NCBI GenBank assembly: GCA_963788085.1 | Contig: CAWBFS010000009.1 | Coordinates: 124,001 to 188,000, forward strand | From: AP-15 sp963788085 | GTDB lineage: Bacteria > Pseudomonadota > Alphaproteobacteria > ATCC43930 > CGMCC-115725 | Reading direction: 5' to 3' | DNA length: 64,000 nucleotides | Shown here: piece by piece, positions 26,448 through 37,006 of the stretch | Layout of the letters: every line of letters starts with the position of its first letter | Position numbering within the stretch: position 1 is the stretch's first letter | Program-made: the position numbers and the translations under genes | The notes under the pieces: generated by a model | Told to the model about the DNA's origin: nothing | The model's database searches: none | What the model saw: the letters and a program-made list of their open reading frames with translations, nothing else

Positions 26448-26843
26448 TCACCGTAGAGTCCCGGTGCTGGCGGTCAATTCAATCACGTAGCCATTGGGGT
26501 CGCGAAAATAGATCGAGCGAACAAAGCCGTGATCGACGGGGCCGCGCACCTCCCGCCCTTCCGCTTTTCCTTTCCGCAGCATGCTCTCGAAGATGTCGTT
26601 CTCGACTCCCAGCGCAATGTGCAGGTCGAGCGCATCCTGGTTTTTGAAATCGAAAGGCGATCCCGGAACTTCGAAGAAAGCAAGGCAGGAGCCATCATCC
26701 ATCTCAAAGAAGGTGTGAAGCGCACGACCTTGATCGATTTCGAAGGCACTGACCAGGCGAAGCCCGAGGAAATCCTCGTAAAAGGCCCGGGTCTCTTCCG
26801 AATCCCGACAACGATAGGCGTTATGGTGCAGGCCCTTGATCAT
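26448..26843 (-). CDS. VOC superfamily dioxygenase/lyase-like protein
   Basis: 131 residues, one VOC unit pair: GLHHNAYRCRDSEETRAFYE gives the first His ligand, DLHIALGV an internal strand, and SIYFRDPNGYVIELTA the terminal Glu ligand in the pattern of extradiol dioxygenase and glyoxalase I relatives. Same strand as the preceding VOC gene and groESL, but separated from groEL by a strong terminator. Confidence 0.87.
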   Translation of the reverse strand: MIKGLHHNAYRCRDSEETRAFYEDFLGLRLVSAFEIDQGRALHTFFEMDDGSCLAFFEVPGSPFDFKNQDALDLHIALGVENDIFESMLRKGKAEGREVRGPVDHGFVRSIYFRDPNGYVIELTASTGTLR

Positions 26844-26944
26844 AAAAAACCTCCGCTCGCCGCGCTCTAGAAATTAGAGAGATGGTGTCCGGCCATCGTC
26901 TGGTTCAAGCCGGAGGGGTGGCGGGCGATCTCGCGCCCTTGGTC

Positions 26945-26974
26945 AAAAAAAGCCGGCACCCGAGGGGTGCCGGC
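26945..26974 (-). terminator. Rho-independent terminator of groESL
   Basis: Perfect 10-bp stem (arms 26952-26961 and 26965-26974, GCCGGCACCC paired with GGGTGCCGGC) with a 3-base loop. On the minus strand it is followed by seven T (26945-26951). It stands 26 bases after the groEL stop. Confidence 0.93.
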
Positions 26975-26999
26975 CGCACTCTCCAAAGTGGATTGTGGC

Positions 27000-28642
<1,643 letters not shown>

Positions 28643-28655
28643 GATCTACCTCCCC

Positions 28656-28943
28656 TTACGCGACGATACCCATGATGTCGGACTCCTTCATGACGACGAG
28701 GTCCTCGCCGTCGATCTTGATCTCGGTGCCCGACCACTTTCCAAAGAGCACCCGGTCGCCGACTTTCACGTCGAGTGGATTGAGCTTGCCGTCATCCCCC
28801 CGGGCGCCGGGCCCGGCAGCGATCACTTCGCCCTCCATCGGCTTTTCCTTTGCGGTATCGGGGATGATGATGCCGCCTAGCGTCTTTTCCTCCTGCTCGA
28901 TGCGGCGAACCAGGACGCGATCTTGCAACGGTCGAAAATTCAC
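28656..28943 (-). CDS. groES: Co-chaperonin GroES (10 kDa)
   Basis: 95 residues from GTG 28943 with GGAGGAATCCC directly upstream. NFRPLQDRVLVRRIEQEEKT, GGIIIPDTAKEKPMEGEVIA (mobile loop that docks to GroEL), VGDRVLFGKWSGTEIKIDGE and VMKESDIMGIV cover the whole fold. The stop is 13 bases before groEL. Confidence 0.96.
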   Translation of the reverse strand: MNFRPLQDRVLVRRIEQEEKTLGGIIIPDTAKEKPMEGEVIAAGPGARGDDGKLNPLDVKVGDRVLFGKWSGTEIKIDGEDLVVMKESDIMGIVA

Positions 28944-28981
28944 GGGATTCCTCCGTCGGAGTTTCAAATTTCAAGGCGTGA

Positions 28982-29008
28982 TTAGCACTCTCTGCGAGAG
29001 AGTGCCAG
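28982..29008 (-). promoter_or_regulatory. CIRCE operator (HrcA site) of groESL
   Basis: TTAGCACTC, a 9-base spacer, then GAGTGCCAG. This matches the CIRCE inverted repeat TTAGCACTC-N9-GAGTGCTAA with two mismatches at the outer end of the second arm. It lies 39 bases upstream of the groES start, so HrcA repression of groESL is expected. Confidence 0.9.
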
Positions 29009-29181
29009 AAAAATAAACCAAGCGGCCGACGGTTTCAAGCGCCCACAGCATCGGGTCCCTCCTTGGATGGTTAATTGTCAAATTTGCCCTTGACGGCGCC
29101 GGTGAGCCGTCCTTAGATCATATTTGTCGACAACCAACCGGGAGGGTGTGCCACAGACATGACGCCACCTGGAGAGAAGCA

Positions 29182-29310
29182 GTTGCCGACCGCTTGGCAT
29201 CGGCAACCAAGTTGAAAGTCCAAGACAGAGCTCGGTCCATAGCGCCGAGCGCGAAGCACAGCTTCGCAACAGCGACCCCCGCCTGACGCCACTGAGCGCA
29301 CGGGGGTCTT
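29182..29310 (+). ncRNA. Candidate structured RNA or leader with four hairpins
   Basis: Four consecutive perfect stems on the plus strand: GTTGCCGA/TCGGCAAC (29182-29207), GCTCGG/CCGAGC (29230-29250), GCGAAGC/GCTTCGC with a 3-base loop (29251-29267) and GACCCCCG/CGGGGGTC (29274-29308). The last is followed by TTTGCTTT, a terminator-like end. No ORF with a plausible start covers it. It lies between the groESL promoter and the divergent hydrolase gene at 29373. It could be a small RNA, or an attenuator-like leader of that gene. I do not recognise it as 6S, SRP, RNase P or tmRNA. Confidence 0.4.
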
Positions 29311-29372
29311 TGCTTTGCACTCCCTGGCATTAGCTTCGCGTCCCGCTTGATAGAGAAGACGGGACATCCTGG

Positions 29373-30248
29373 ATGAACCTCGACAGCTCCGGCCCGACCT
29401 CGCGGATTTATTTCTCCCAGCGGCTTCGCCTGCATTATGTCGATTGGGGCAATCCGGCCGCGCCGCCGCTGCTCCTCGTCCATGGCGGGCGGGACCACTG
29501 CCGCAACTGGGACTGGGTTGCCAACGCGCTGCGTCCGGACTGGCACGTCTTGGCGCCCGACCTGCGCGGTCACGGCGACAGCCAGTGGTCGCCCGACGGC
29601 AATTATTCGATCGCCGGTTACATCTATGACCTGGCCCAGCTGATCCATCAGCAGGAGCTCGCGCCGCTCAACATCATCGCGCACTCGCTCGGCGGCATGA
29701 TCACGCTGCGCTACGCCGGCATCTATCCCGATCACGTCAGAAGATTGATCTCGATCGAGGGGCTGGGCGCATCGCCAAGGCGGCGCGAGGAGCGATCTAA
29801 ACGCCCGATGGCGGAACGTATGCAACGTTGGATCACCGAACAGCGCGCCCTTTCCGGCCGCCTGCCGCGGCGTTACTCCTCGATCGAGGACGCCTTCAAG
29901 CGCATGCAGGAAGCAAACCGTCATCTGTCGCCGGAACAGGCGCGGCATCTCACTCAACACGGGGTCAACCAGAACGAGGACGGCACCTACAGCTGGAAGT
30001 TTGATAACTATGTGCGCGCCGAGCCGCCCTACGAGATGACGGCTGGCGAGACCGAGGAGCTGTGGCAGCGCATCGATTGCCCGACCCTCCTTGTCTACGG
30101 CAAGGAGAGCTGGGCGTCCGACCCGGTCAAGGACGGGCGCGCCCGCCACTTCCGCAAAGCGCAGGTCATCTCGTTGGAGAACGCCGGCCACTGGGTCCAC
30201 CATGACCGGCTCGACGCCTTTCTCGATCTGGTCCGCGGATTTCTCTAG
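29373..30248 (+). CDS. Alpha/beta hydrolase
   Basis: 291 residues of the alpha/beta hydrolase fold: oxyanion HGG in LLLVHGGRDHCRNWDWV, nucleophile elbow IIAHSLGGMITLRYA (Ser), acid strand LLVYGKESWASDP and catalytic His in NAGHWVHHDRLD. YVDWG near the N-terminus is typical of the family. No signal peptide. The substrate cannot be told; relatives include epoxide and ester hydrolases. Divergent from groESL; convergent with ku. Confidence 0.9.
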   Translation: MNLDSSGPTSRIYFSQRLRLHYVDWGNPAAPPLLLVHGGRDHCRNWDWVANALRPDWHVLAPDLRGHGDSQWSPDGNYSIAGYIYDLAQLIHQQELAPLNIIAHSLGGMITLRYAGIYPDHVRRLISIEGLGASPRRREERSKRPMAERMQRWITEQRALSGRLPRRYSSIEDAFKRMQEANRHLSPEQARHLTQHGVNQNEDGTYSWKFDNYVRAEPPYEMTAGETEELWQRIDCPTLLVYGKESWASDPVKDGRARHFRKAQVISLENAGHWVHHDRLDAFLDLVRGFL

Positions 30249-30259
30249 TCGGCAGCGCC

Positions 30260-31195
30260 TCAGGAAGCTCTCTTGCGTCGCTTCGGCGCTTCGGCGGGCT
30301 GCGCCTTTGGCTTATCTGCGAGACCGCCGCGGACCGGCAGAAGCAGACTTGGCTGCGCTTTCGAGGATTTTGCCGAGCGCGGGCGGGCCTTGCGGCCGCC
30401 GATCTTTTCCGCTCCCTCCTCTGCCAGACTGCGCTTCAGCGCCTCCATCAGATTGATCACCTGCGCCGGCTTGCGCTCGGGTGGGCGCTCCGGCAACTGG
30501 CCGGCGAGCTTCTCGTCAATCAGCTCTTTCAATGCGGCCTGATAGTGGTCGACGAACTTGCCGGGCTCGAATTTGCGGGTTCGTCTCGCGATGATCTGCT
30601 CCATGATCGCGAGCTCGTCCTCGGCGGCGGGCTCGTCGGCGATCGCCCCGAAGAACTCGTCGGCGGCGCGGACCTCCTCCGGAAAGCGCAGCGACATTGA
30701 CGAGCAGACCCGTGCCATATGGGCGGATCGCGACGATCCGCTCGCGCGTGTTGATTACGACTTGCCCGATTGCGGCCTTGCCGCTGTCGCGCAGCGCATC
30801 CCGGATCACGCGGTACCCGTCTTCGGCGAGACTGCCGTCCGGGACGAGGTAATAGGGGCTGTCGACGTAAACCGGAGTCGACGGTCGTCGGCATCGACGA
30901 ATTCGGCGATATCGATCGTATCGGTCGTCTCAAGGCGGAGCTTCTCCAGATCGGCCGGCTCGACCGTTACATAGCGGCCCTTCTGGTACTCGTAGCCCTT
31001 GACGATCTCACTGCTGTCGACCGGACCGAGCCCCGGCACCACATTCTGGTAGCGCACACGCTCGCCCGAAGGTTCGTGTATCCGGTGGAAGTGGATGCGC
31101 TCCTTTTCGGTGGTCGCCGAGTAGAGCCGGACCGCGATCGTCACCAGCGAAAGCTTGAGGAAGCCGGTCCAGTAAGGTCGGGCCGCAGCGGCCAT
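30260..31195 (-). CDS. ku: Ku family DNA end-binding protein (NHEJ), two frameshifts
   Basis: Homodimeric Ku threads onto broken DNA ends and recruits LigD. Seen in order: ARPYWTGFLKLSLVTIAVRL, KERIHFHRIHEPSGERVRYQ, VVPGLGPVDSSEIVKGYEY, then in a second frame SPYYLVPDGSLAEDGYRVIR and ALRDSGKAAIGQVVINTRER, and in a third MSLRFPEEVRAADEFFG and FEPGKFVDHYQAALKELIDE. A Lys/Arg/Pro-rich tail of about 50 residues follows, as in many bacterial Ku proteins. One base is missing near 30885 and one extra near 30706. No ligD is in the window. Confidence 0.92.
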
Positions 31196-31266
31196 CGTCG
31201 ATCTCCTCGATCACCAAATCAACGATCTGGCCGGCGGCCTGTTCCGGTGCGCGCAAGCGGTGAGGG

Positions 31267-31720
31267 TTAGGACGCGTTCCCGAAGATCGGGTGGACCACC
31301 CGGTCGCCCGGCTCGATGCCCAGCCGCGACAGCGGTCCCGCCGTTCAACTCGATGACGGCGCGGACCGGCTCCGCCGCGGCGATCACGTCGTCCGACTGA
31401 GGCACGGCTCGCTCATGGATGTTGACGATCCGGCCCTGCGCATCGACGAACAGCATATCGAGCGGGATCAACGTGTTGCGCATCCACATCGTCGCTGCGG
31501 TCGGATGCTTGTAGTCGAACAGCATGCCGGCATCCGGCGCCAGGCTCGTCCGGAACATCAGACCCTGCGTCATCTGCGCCGGTGTTTCGGCGAGCTCCAC
31601 CTTGAACCGATGCGGGCCGGTCGCGCTGATTATCGTCAGTTCCGACGTCGGAAACTTCTGTAGATCGGCGCCGACCGAGAACCGGGATAGGCCGGCCAGA
31701 GACGCAACCAGCATCGGCAA
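31267..31720 (-). CDS. DUF192 family secreted protein, frameshifted
   Basis: About 150 residues. The N-terminal hydrophobic MPMLVASLAGLSRFSVGA suggests export. The DUF192 core is clear: TQGLMFRTSLAPDAGMLFDY, MWMRNTLIPLDMLFVDAQGR, IVNIHERAVPQS and VIELNGGTA. One extra base near 31330 shifts the end; in the other frame it closes as RLGIEPGDRVVHPIFGNAS with TAA at 31267-31269. The family's function is unknown. An upstream TTG at 31726 is an alternative start. Confidence 0.85.
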
Positions 31721-31913
31721 CAGCGAACGGCGCGGAGATCATCGGGAGTATTAAGGGCTCTTGAAACTCATTCCGGGCCTTTCCGGCGGGTAAGGCCCAG
31801 AATTACGGTTACCGGGAATTCGCGGCGCCGGTCAATCACCGGGAATTGTCGATGTCTGCTGTTCGCCTTGTCGCGAAATGCCGCCGCCGGTAGGTTCTAC
31901 CCGGCCGGCCGTC

Positions 31914-34404
31914 ATGACCGATACCATCCAGACCGTCTTTGTCGTTACCGCCCTGCTCGGGCTGGTCAGCCTGCTGCTGCCGCTCGCCGAGCGGCTATCG
32001 ATACCTTATGCAGTCTTGCTTGCCGTAGTGGGGATCGCGATCGGGGGTGTCGCCAACCTCCCCTTCGCCTCTCATCCCGGGAATATCATCAGCGATGTCG
32101 TAAGCTGGCTCCACGATTTCGGGCTCAGCGCCGAGTCGCTCCTCTATGTCTTTCTGCCGGCGCTGCTGTTCGAGGCGGCGCTCAACGTCGATGTGCGTCA
32201 GCTGAGCGACGAGGTCGGGCCGGTTCTCCTTCTCGCCGTCATCGGCGTGATCGTCTGCACCTTTGTCGTCGGGCTCGCCTTGTGGCCCATTTCCCCGGTC
32301 GGGATCCTGGCCTGCGTCATTCTCGGGGCGATCATCGCGACCACCGATCCGGTCGCGGTGGTAGGGATCTTCCACGACATAGGGGCGCCGCGCCGTTTGT
32401 CGACCTTGGTGCAGGGAGAGAGCCTGTTCAACGACGCCGCGGCAATCGCGATCTACTCGCTGGCTGTCGCGATGCTGGCCGGCGATCGGCCCGCGAACCC
32501 GTTGGACGGGCTCGTCACCTTTGCGCGCCAATTCGGCGGTGGTCTCGCCGTCGGTTATGTTGCCGGTTGGGCCGTCACCCTGTTCATCCCGACCTTGCGC
32601 GCGAGCCGGTTGGCCGAGGCGACGCTGACGATCGCCTTCGCCTATGTGATCTTCATCGTTTGTGATCACTACATCGGCGTTTCCGGTGTCGTCGCGGTCG
32701 CCTCCGCGGCGCTGGCCGTCAGCGCCGGCGGCCGGCGCCGCTTGGCGCCGTCGAACTGGGAAAGCCTCGTCGTCACTTGGGAGCAGCTGGCGTTCTGGGC
32801 GAGCTCGCTGATCTTTTTGTTTGCGGCGATGCAGACGCCCGAGCTTCTCGAAAAGGCGAGCTGGGCCGATCTGGGATTGCTGGCCGCGCTGGTCGTCGCG
32901 GCTCTCGCCGCTCGGGCGATGACGCTCTACGGCCTGATCCCGATGCTCAGTTTCGCCGGCATCGCAAAGCCGATCGACCGCGACCACAAGCTCGTCATGT
33001 TATGGGGAGGCATGCGCGGTGCGGTTTCTCTCGCATTGGCGCTCGCCGCAGCCGAGAACACCGCGCTACCCCCTGAGGTTCGTCAGTTCGTCGGCATTCT
33101 CGCGACCGGTTTTGTGTTGTTCACGCTGCTGGTAACGGCGCCGACCATGCGGCCTTTGATGCGCCTCCTCAAAATCAGCAGCCTTGCTCCGGCGGAAGTT
33201 GCAGTCAGCCAGCGGGTGATCGGGCTTTCCCTTTCGTCTATTCCGCAGGAAATCGAGACCGTCGGACGGCAGCATCAGATCGCGCCCGAGATCGTCGCCG
33301 AGGTCGCAAAAGCATATGACGGCGATGGCCGCGAGCCCGCCGGAGCTGCGGTCGAGAATGCCGAGCTTCCCGCCGAGCTGAGGGAGCGGGCAGCGCTTTA
33401 CGTTCTGGCCGATCGCGAGCAGGAATTCTGTCTCGATTATTTCGAGAACCGGACAGTGTCGAGGCGGGTGGCGGCCAACCTTCTCGCTCATGCCGCGAGG
33501 CTCCGAGACGGCGCGCGCAGCGAAGGCGTCATCGGTTACCAGAAGGCGGCGGCCCGGATTATTGCCTTCAACCAGGGCCTTGCGCGTTGTCGCGCGCGAT
33601 CCACCATCGGATCGGCATTGCGCGGCCTCTGGCGCGGCTGCTCGGGGACCGGTTCGAGGTCCAACTGGCGGCTCGCTTCGTGTTGCAGAACGTGATCGCG
33701 TTCAATCGCGATCAGATCGAGGAAGTGTTCGGCGCCGGTCCGAGCGCGGCAATGGCGCGAATAGCTCGACCAACGCTTCAGCGCGATCGATCGCGCGATC
33801 GCCGCGCTGAAACTGCAATATCCGACCTATGCCCGTCAGCTCGAAGTGCAGTATCTCGCCCGCCTGGCGGCGCGCCTGGAAGACGAGCGATACCGCCGAT
33901 TGCGCGCCGAATCGATGATCAATCAGGACATGTACGAGGATCTGCAGCGCAAATTGCGGCCGCGGCGCCGTGCCGTCGAAGCGCATCCGACCCTCGATCT
34001 GGGCCTGAAGCGCGAGGACCTGGTCGGCCGGGTCGCGATGTTCGCGGCGCTCGACGCGAAGACCCGGCGCTCTGTCGCCCGCATGCTGCGGCCGCGCCTT
34101 GCGGTTCCGGACGAAGTCATCGTCCATAAGGGAGAACGTGGCGACGCGATGTATTTCATCTCTTCGGGCGCGGTCGAAGTGCGGATCGCGCCTAGCCCCG
34201 TTCACCTCGGCAGCGGCGATTTTTTCGGTGAGCTCGCCGTTACTGGTCGCCGACCGCCGCACCGCCGACGTCGTGGCTCTCGGATATTGCCAGCTGTTGA
34301 GCCTGGCGTCGCGCGACCTTCATCGTCTGTTCGGGACCGAGCCGGCCCTGCGCGACCAGATCCATGCCGTCGCCCAGGCGCGCACCGCAACAGCGGAAAC
34401 ATGA
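31914..34404 (+). CDS. CPA1 Na+/H+ antiporter with C-terminal cyclic-nucleotide-binding domain, three frameshifts
   Basis: About 830 residues when repaired. The first 400 hold about 12 membrane helices with the CPA1 core: LLFEAALNVDVRQLSDEV, ATTDPVAVVGIFHDIGAPRR and LVQGESLFNDAAAIAIY (the Asp is the ion site). The soluble tail ends in a cNMP-type roll: VHKGERGDAMYFISSGAVEV and GSGDFFGELALLVADRRTAD. Indels near 33590 (missing), 33770 (extra) and 34232 (extra) scatter the tail over three frames. ATG 31914 is chosen over 31878. Its last bases overlap the next ATG. Exports Na+ or K+ for protons; nucleotide control is possible. Confidence 0.88.
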
Positions 34405-35546
34405 TGAGCCGTAAAACGCTGCATCCCGCCACCCTTGCCGCGCAAGCGCTGGGCTCGACCGACGCGTCGACCGGTGCTGTGGTCTTGCCGATCCACACGG
34501 CGACGACCTTCTTGCGCGATCCCGACAACCAGTACCGGCGAGGCCGCGGCTACGGACGCGCCGACAACCCCAGCTACGACCAGCCGCAGGCATTGCTGAC
34601 GGCACTCGAAGGCGGTGCCGCGACATTGTTGTTCTCCTCCGGGATGGCGGCGGCTGCCGCGGTCTTCCAGTCGCTTCCCCGAGATGCCCACGTCGTCGCA
34701 CCGCGGGTCATGTACTGGGGATTGCGCAGCTGGCTCAAGAATTTCGCCGAGGCTTGGGGGATCTCGGTCGATTTCGTCGATGCGACCTCGCTCGACGCGC
34801 TGCGCCACGCGGTCCGCCCGCACCAGACCCGCCTCATATGGATCGAAACCCCGGCCAACCCTCTGTGGTCGGTGACCGACATCGCCGGTTCGGCCGAAAT
34901 CGCGCATTCCGCCGGCGCCCTTCTCGCGGTCGACAGTACCGCCGCGACCCCGGTGTTGACCCGGCCTTTGGCGCTCGGGGCCGATCTCGTTATGCATTCG
35001 GCGACAAAATACCTGAACGGCCATAGCGATGTGATCGCCGGGACCTTGACGACGGCACGGGAGGACGCGTTTTGGGCGCGGTTATGCACGGCGCGCAGCA
35101 GCGGCGGCGCAATTCTCGGCAGTTTCGAAGCTTATCTCCTGCTGCGCGGCATGCGAACCTTGTTCCCGCGCGTCGAGCGCGCCTGCCGCTCGGCCCAGCA
35201 AATAGCCGAGGCGCTGTCGCAAAATCAGCGGGTGCTGGACGTGCTGTACCCGGGGCTGCCGAGACACCCCGGTCACGCAGTGGCCGCGCGCCAGATGACC
35301 GGCGGCTTCGGCGGCATGCTCAGTATACGCGTCCGTGGCGGCGCCGAGGCCGCGATCGCCGCAGCGGCGCGCGTCGAAATCTGGAAACGGGCGACGTCGC
35401 TCGGCGGTGTCGAGAGCCTGATCGAGCACCGCGCCTCGGTCGAAGGCGCCGACAGCCCGGCCCCGCCCGACCTGTTGCGCCTCTCCGTCGGGATCGAAGA
35501 CTCCGGCGATTTGATCGCCGATCTCGAATCGGCGCTCGGTGGGTGA
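34401..35546 (+). CDS. Cys/Met metabolism PLP enzyme (cystathionine beta-lyase/gamma-synthase type)
   Basis: 381 residues of the MetC/MetB fold-type I family: VVLPIHTATTFLRD, YGRADNPSYDQPQALLTALE, ATLLFSSGMAAAAAVF, LIWIETPANPLWSVTDI, LLAVDSTAATPVLTRPLALG and the PLP-lysine motif MHSATKYLNGHSDVIAG, ending in LLRLSVGIEDSGDLIADLES. Reaction direction (beta-lyase, gamma-synthase or sulfhydrylase) cannot be told. The ATG shares ATGA with the antiporter stop, an unusual pairing that suggests coupled translation. Confidence 0.92.
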   Translation: MMSRKTLHPATLAAQALGSTDASTGAVVLPIHTATTFLRDPDNQYRRGRGYGRADNPSYDQPQALLTALEGGAATLLFSSGMAAAAAVFQSLPRDAHVVAPRVMYWGLRSWLKNFAEAWGISVDFVDATSLDALRHAVRPHQTRLIWIETPANPLWSVTDIAGSAEIAHSAGALLAVDSTAATPVLTRPLALGADLVMHSATKYLNGHSDVIAGTLTTAREDAFWARLCTARSSGGAILGSFEAYLLLRGMRTLFPRVERACRSAQQIAEALSQNQRVLDVLYPGLPRHPGHAVAARQMTGGFGGMLSIRVRGGAEAAIAAAARVEIWKRATSLGGVESLIEHRASVEGADSPAPPDLLRLSVGIEDSGDLIADLESALGG

Positions 35547-35678
35547 GACGGCCCGCACCGGGCCCAAACGCGTTTGCGGCGACGCGATTCGCCATGGTTT
35601 TAGCTATGTAGCCCCGCAGGAGATCAGCAAACCCTTTCGGTTTGTTGCTTGTGCAGTCGGGCCGCGTAATATTAACGA

Positions 35679-36365
35679 ATGTCTGCGACGGGCACCGATC
35701 CTCAAGCGGAGCGCACGCGGGTTCGTGGAGAAAGCCGAACTTGGAGGTTGATCCGCAGGACGCGCCCCCTCGGCAGATCAATCGGCTCGCTCTTCTATCT
35801 GATATCGGTCGGGCTCATAGCCAGCTGGATCATTGTGGTTTTCTTTGGCGTCGCCCTTTTCTCTCTTATGCCTCGATCGGCGAATCTGACATCCGGTTTG
35901 AGCCAAGGCGGTACCACCTTTGACGCTTCATCACGGTCGATACAAGCAACGAGCAGGTTGGATGAACTTTCCAATCTGTCACCTCCTGGACCGGCTCAAC
36001 CGATGGCCGATGCTGCTGCGGATAAAGCTCAGCCGCCCGGAAGCCCAAATACCGCCAATGTAAATCCACACCCGGCGCCGCCTGAGGCAACAATCGCTCA
36101 CACTATCGACGAGCCATCAGGGCACGCGCTTGCGGTGGAGCTCGGCACTATCTCTGCGGCCAGCGGTGAAGCGGCCCCGATGCCCGCGCCTCAAAGTCAG
36201 CTTTCGACTGCGCCCGAACCGCGGGGTGCATCGCAATCCTCTCGCTCTTCATCGTCTCGCAAGCCGCTCGAGCGGCGGCCCTCAAATACCCGAACGGTAC
36301 AGCCGCATGCCCCAGTAAGCGCAATTAGCGACGTGTTGCACAAGCACTCCCGTCTCCTCAAGTGA
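35679..36365 (+). CDS. Hypothetical membrane-anchored protein with disordered tail
   Basis: 228 residues. A short basic N-terminus precedes one membrane helix (GSLFYLISVGLIASWIIVVF, continuing FGVALFSLM). The remaining 170 residues are rich in Pro, Ala and Ser with no fold visible, ending in a basic patch (SSSSRKPLERRPSNTR). Probably a lineage-specific inner-membrane protein with a flexible periplasmic tail. It lies 12 bases before the deaminase gene, so co-transcription is possible. Confidence 0.6.
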   Translation: MSATGTDPQAERTRVRGESRTWRLIRRTRPLGRSIGSLFYLISVGLIASWIIVVFFGVALFSLMPRSANLTSGLSQGGTTFDASSRSIQATSRLDELSNLSPPGPAQPMADAAADKAQPPGSPNTANVNPHPAPPEATIAHTIDEPSGHALAVELGTISAASGEAAPMPAPQSQLSTAPEPRGASQSSRSSSSRKPLERRPSNTRTVQPHAPVSAISDVLHKHSRLLK

Positions 36366-36377
36366 GAGGTCTGCGGG

Positions 36378-36896
36378 ATGCTGAAAGACACTGACCGGGA
36401 GCTCGCGGAAAAGGCGCAAGAGGCCGCGGCCCGAGCCTATGCCCCCTATTCGCTCTTTGCGGTGGGTGCGGCCGTACGCAGCAAATCGGGAGCGATCTAC
36501 GCCGCCGCGAACCTCGAAAACGCCTCCTCCGGCCTGACGATCTGCGCCGAGGCAACCGCGTTGAGCTTTGCCAATTCCGCGGGCGATCCCGAGATCGATG
36601 CAATTGCGGTAGTGGGCTTCAATTTCACAGACGGGGCGGCGGATGCCTCGCGGTTAGTTGCGCCTTGCGGGTCGTGCCGCCAACTCATTGCCGAGGCCGC
36701 GCAGCGAGCGAACGGCAGCGTGCGCGTAATCTGTTGCAACGGCGAACTCAGCAGCATCGCCGTCTGGTCGATCGCAGAATTGTTGCCGAACGCCTTTGGA
36801 CCCGAGAATTTGGCGGTGAGCCGACAATGGCCGGCGTTGCGGGAAGAGTTGCGCGCGTGCGTCCAGCGGCTGATCGCCATCCGCAATAAGCAATAG
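36378..36896 (+). CDS. cdd: Cytidine deaminase family protein
   Basis: 172 residues. Zinc-site signatures: SSGLTICAEATALSF (Cys and catalytic Glu) and APCGSCRQLIAE (two Cys). Substrate loop YAPYSLFAVGAAVRSKSGAI and ANLENAS fit nucleoside cytidine deaminases, which form uridine from cytidine in pyrimidine salvage. The C-terminus is extended by about 40 residues beyond the usual 130-residue form (LLPNAFGPENLAVSRQ). Confidence 0.88.
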   Translation: MLKDTDRELAEKAQEAAARAYAPYSLFAVGAAVRSKSGAIYAAANLENASSGLTICAEATALSFANSAGDPEIDAIAVVGFNFTDGAADASRLVAPCGSCRQLIAEAAQRANGSVRVICCNGELSSIAVWSIAELLPNAFGPENLAVSRQWPALREELRACVQRLIAIRNKQ

Positions 36897-37006
36897 GAAG
36901 CGCCGCCGGGTCTTCGGGCTCCGGTCGTCGGACCGCTGGCTGTTTGCCTGTGGACCCCCGGCGGTTATAGTCGATTGCGGTGCTTATTGCCTGTCGAGGG
37001 GCGCGA

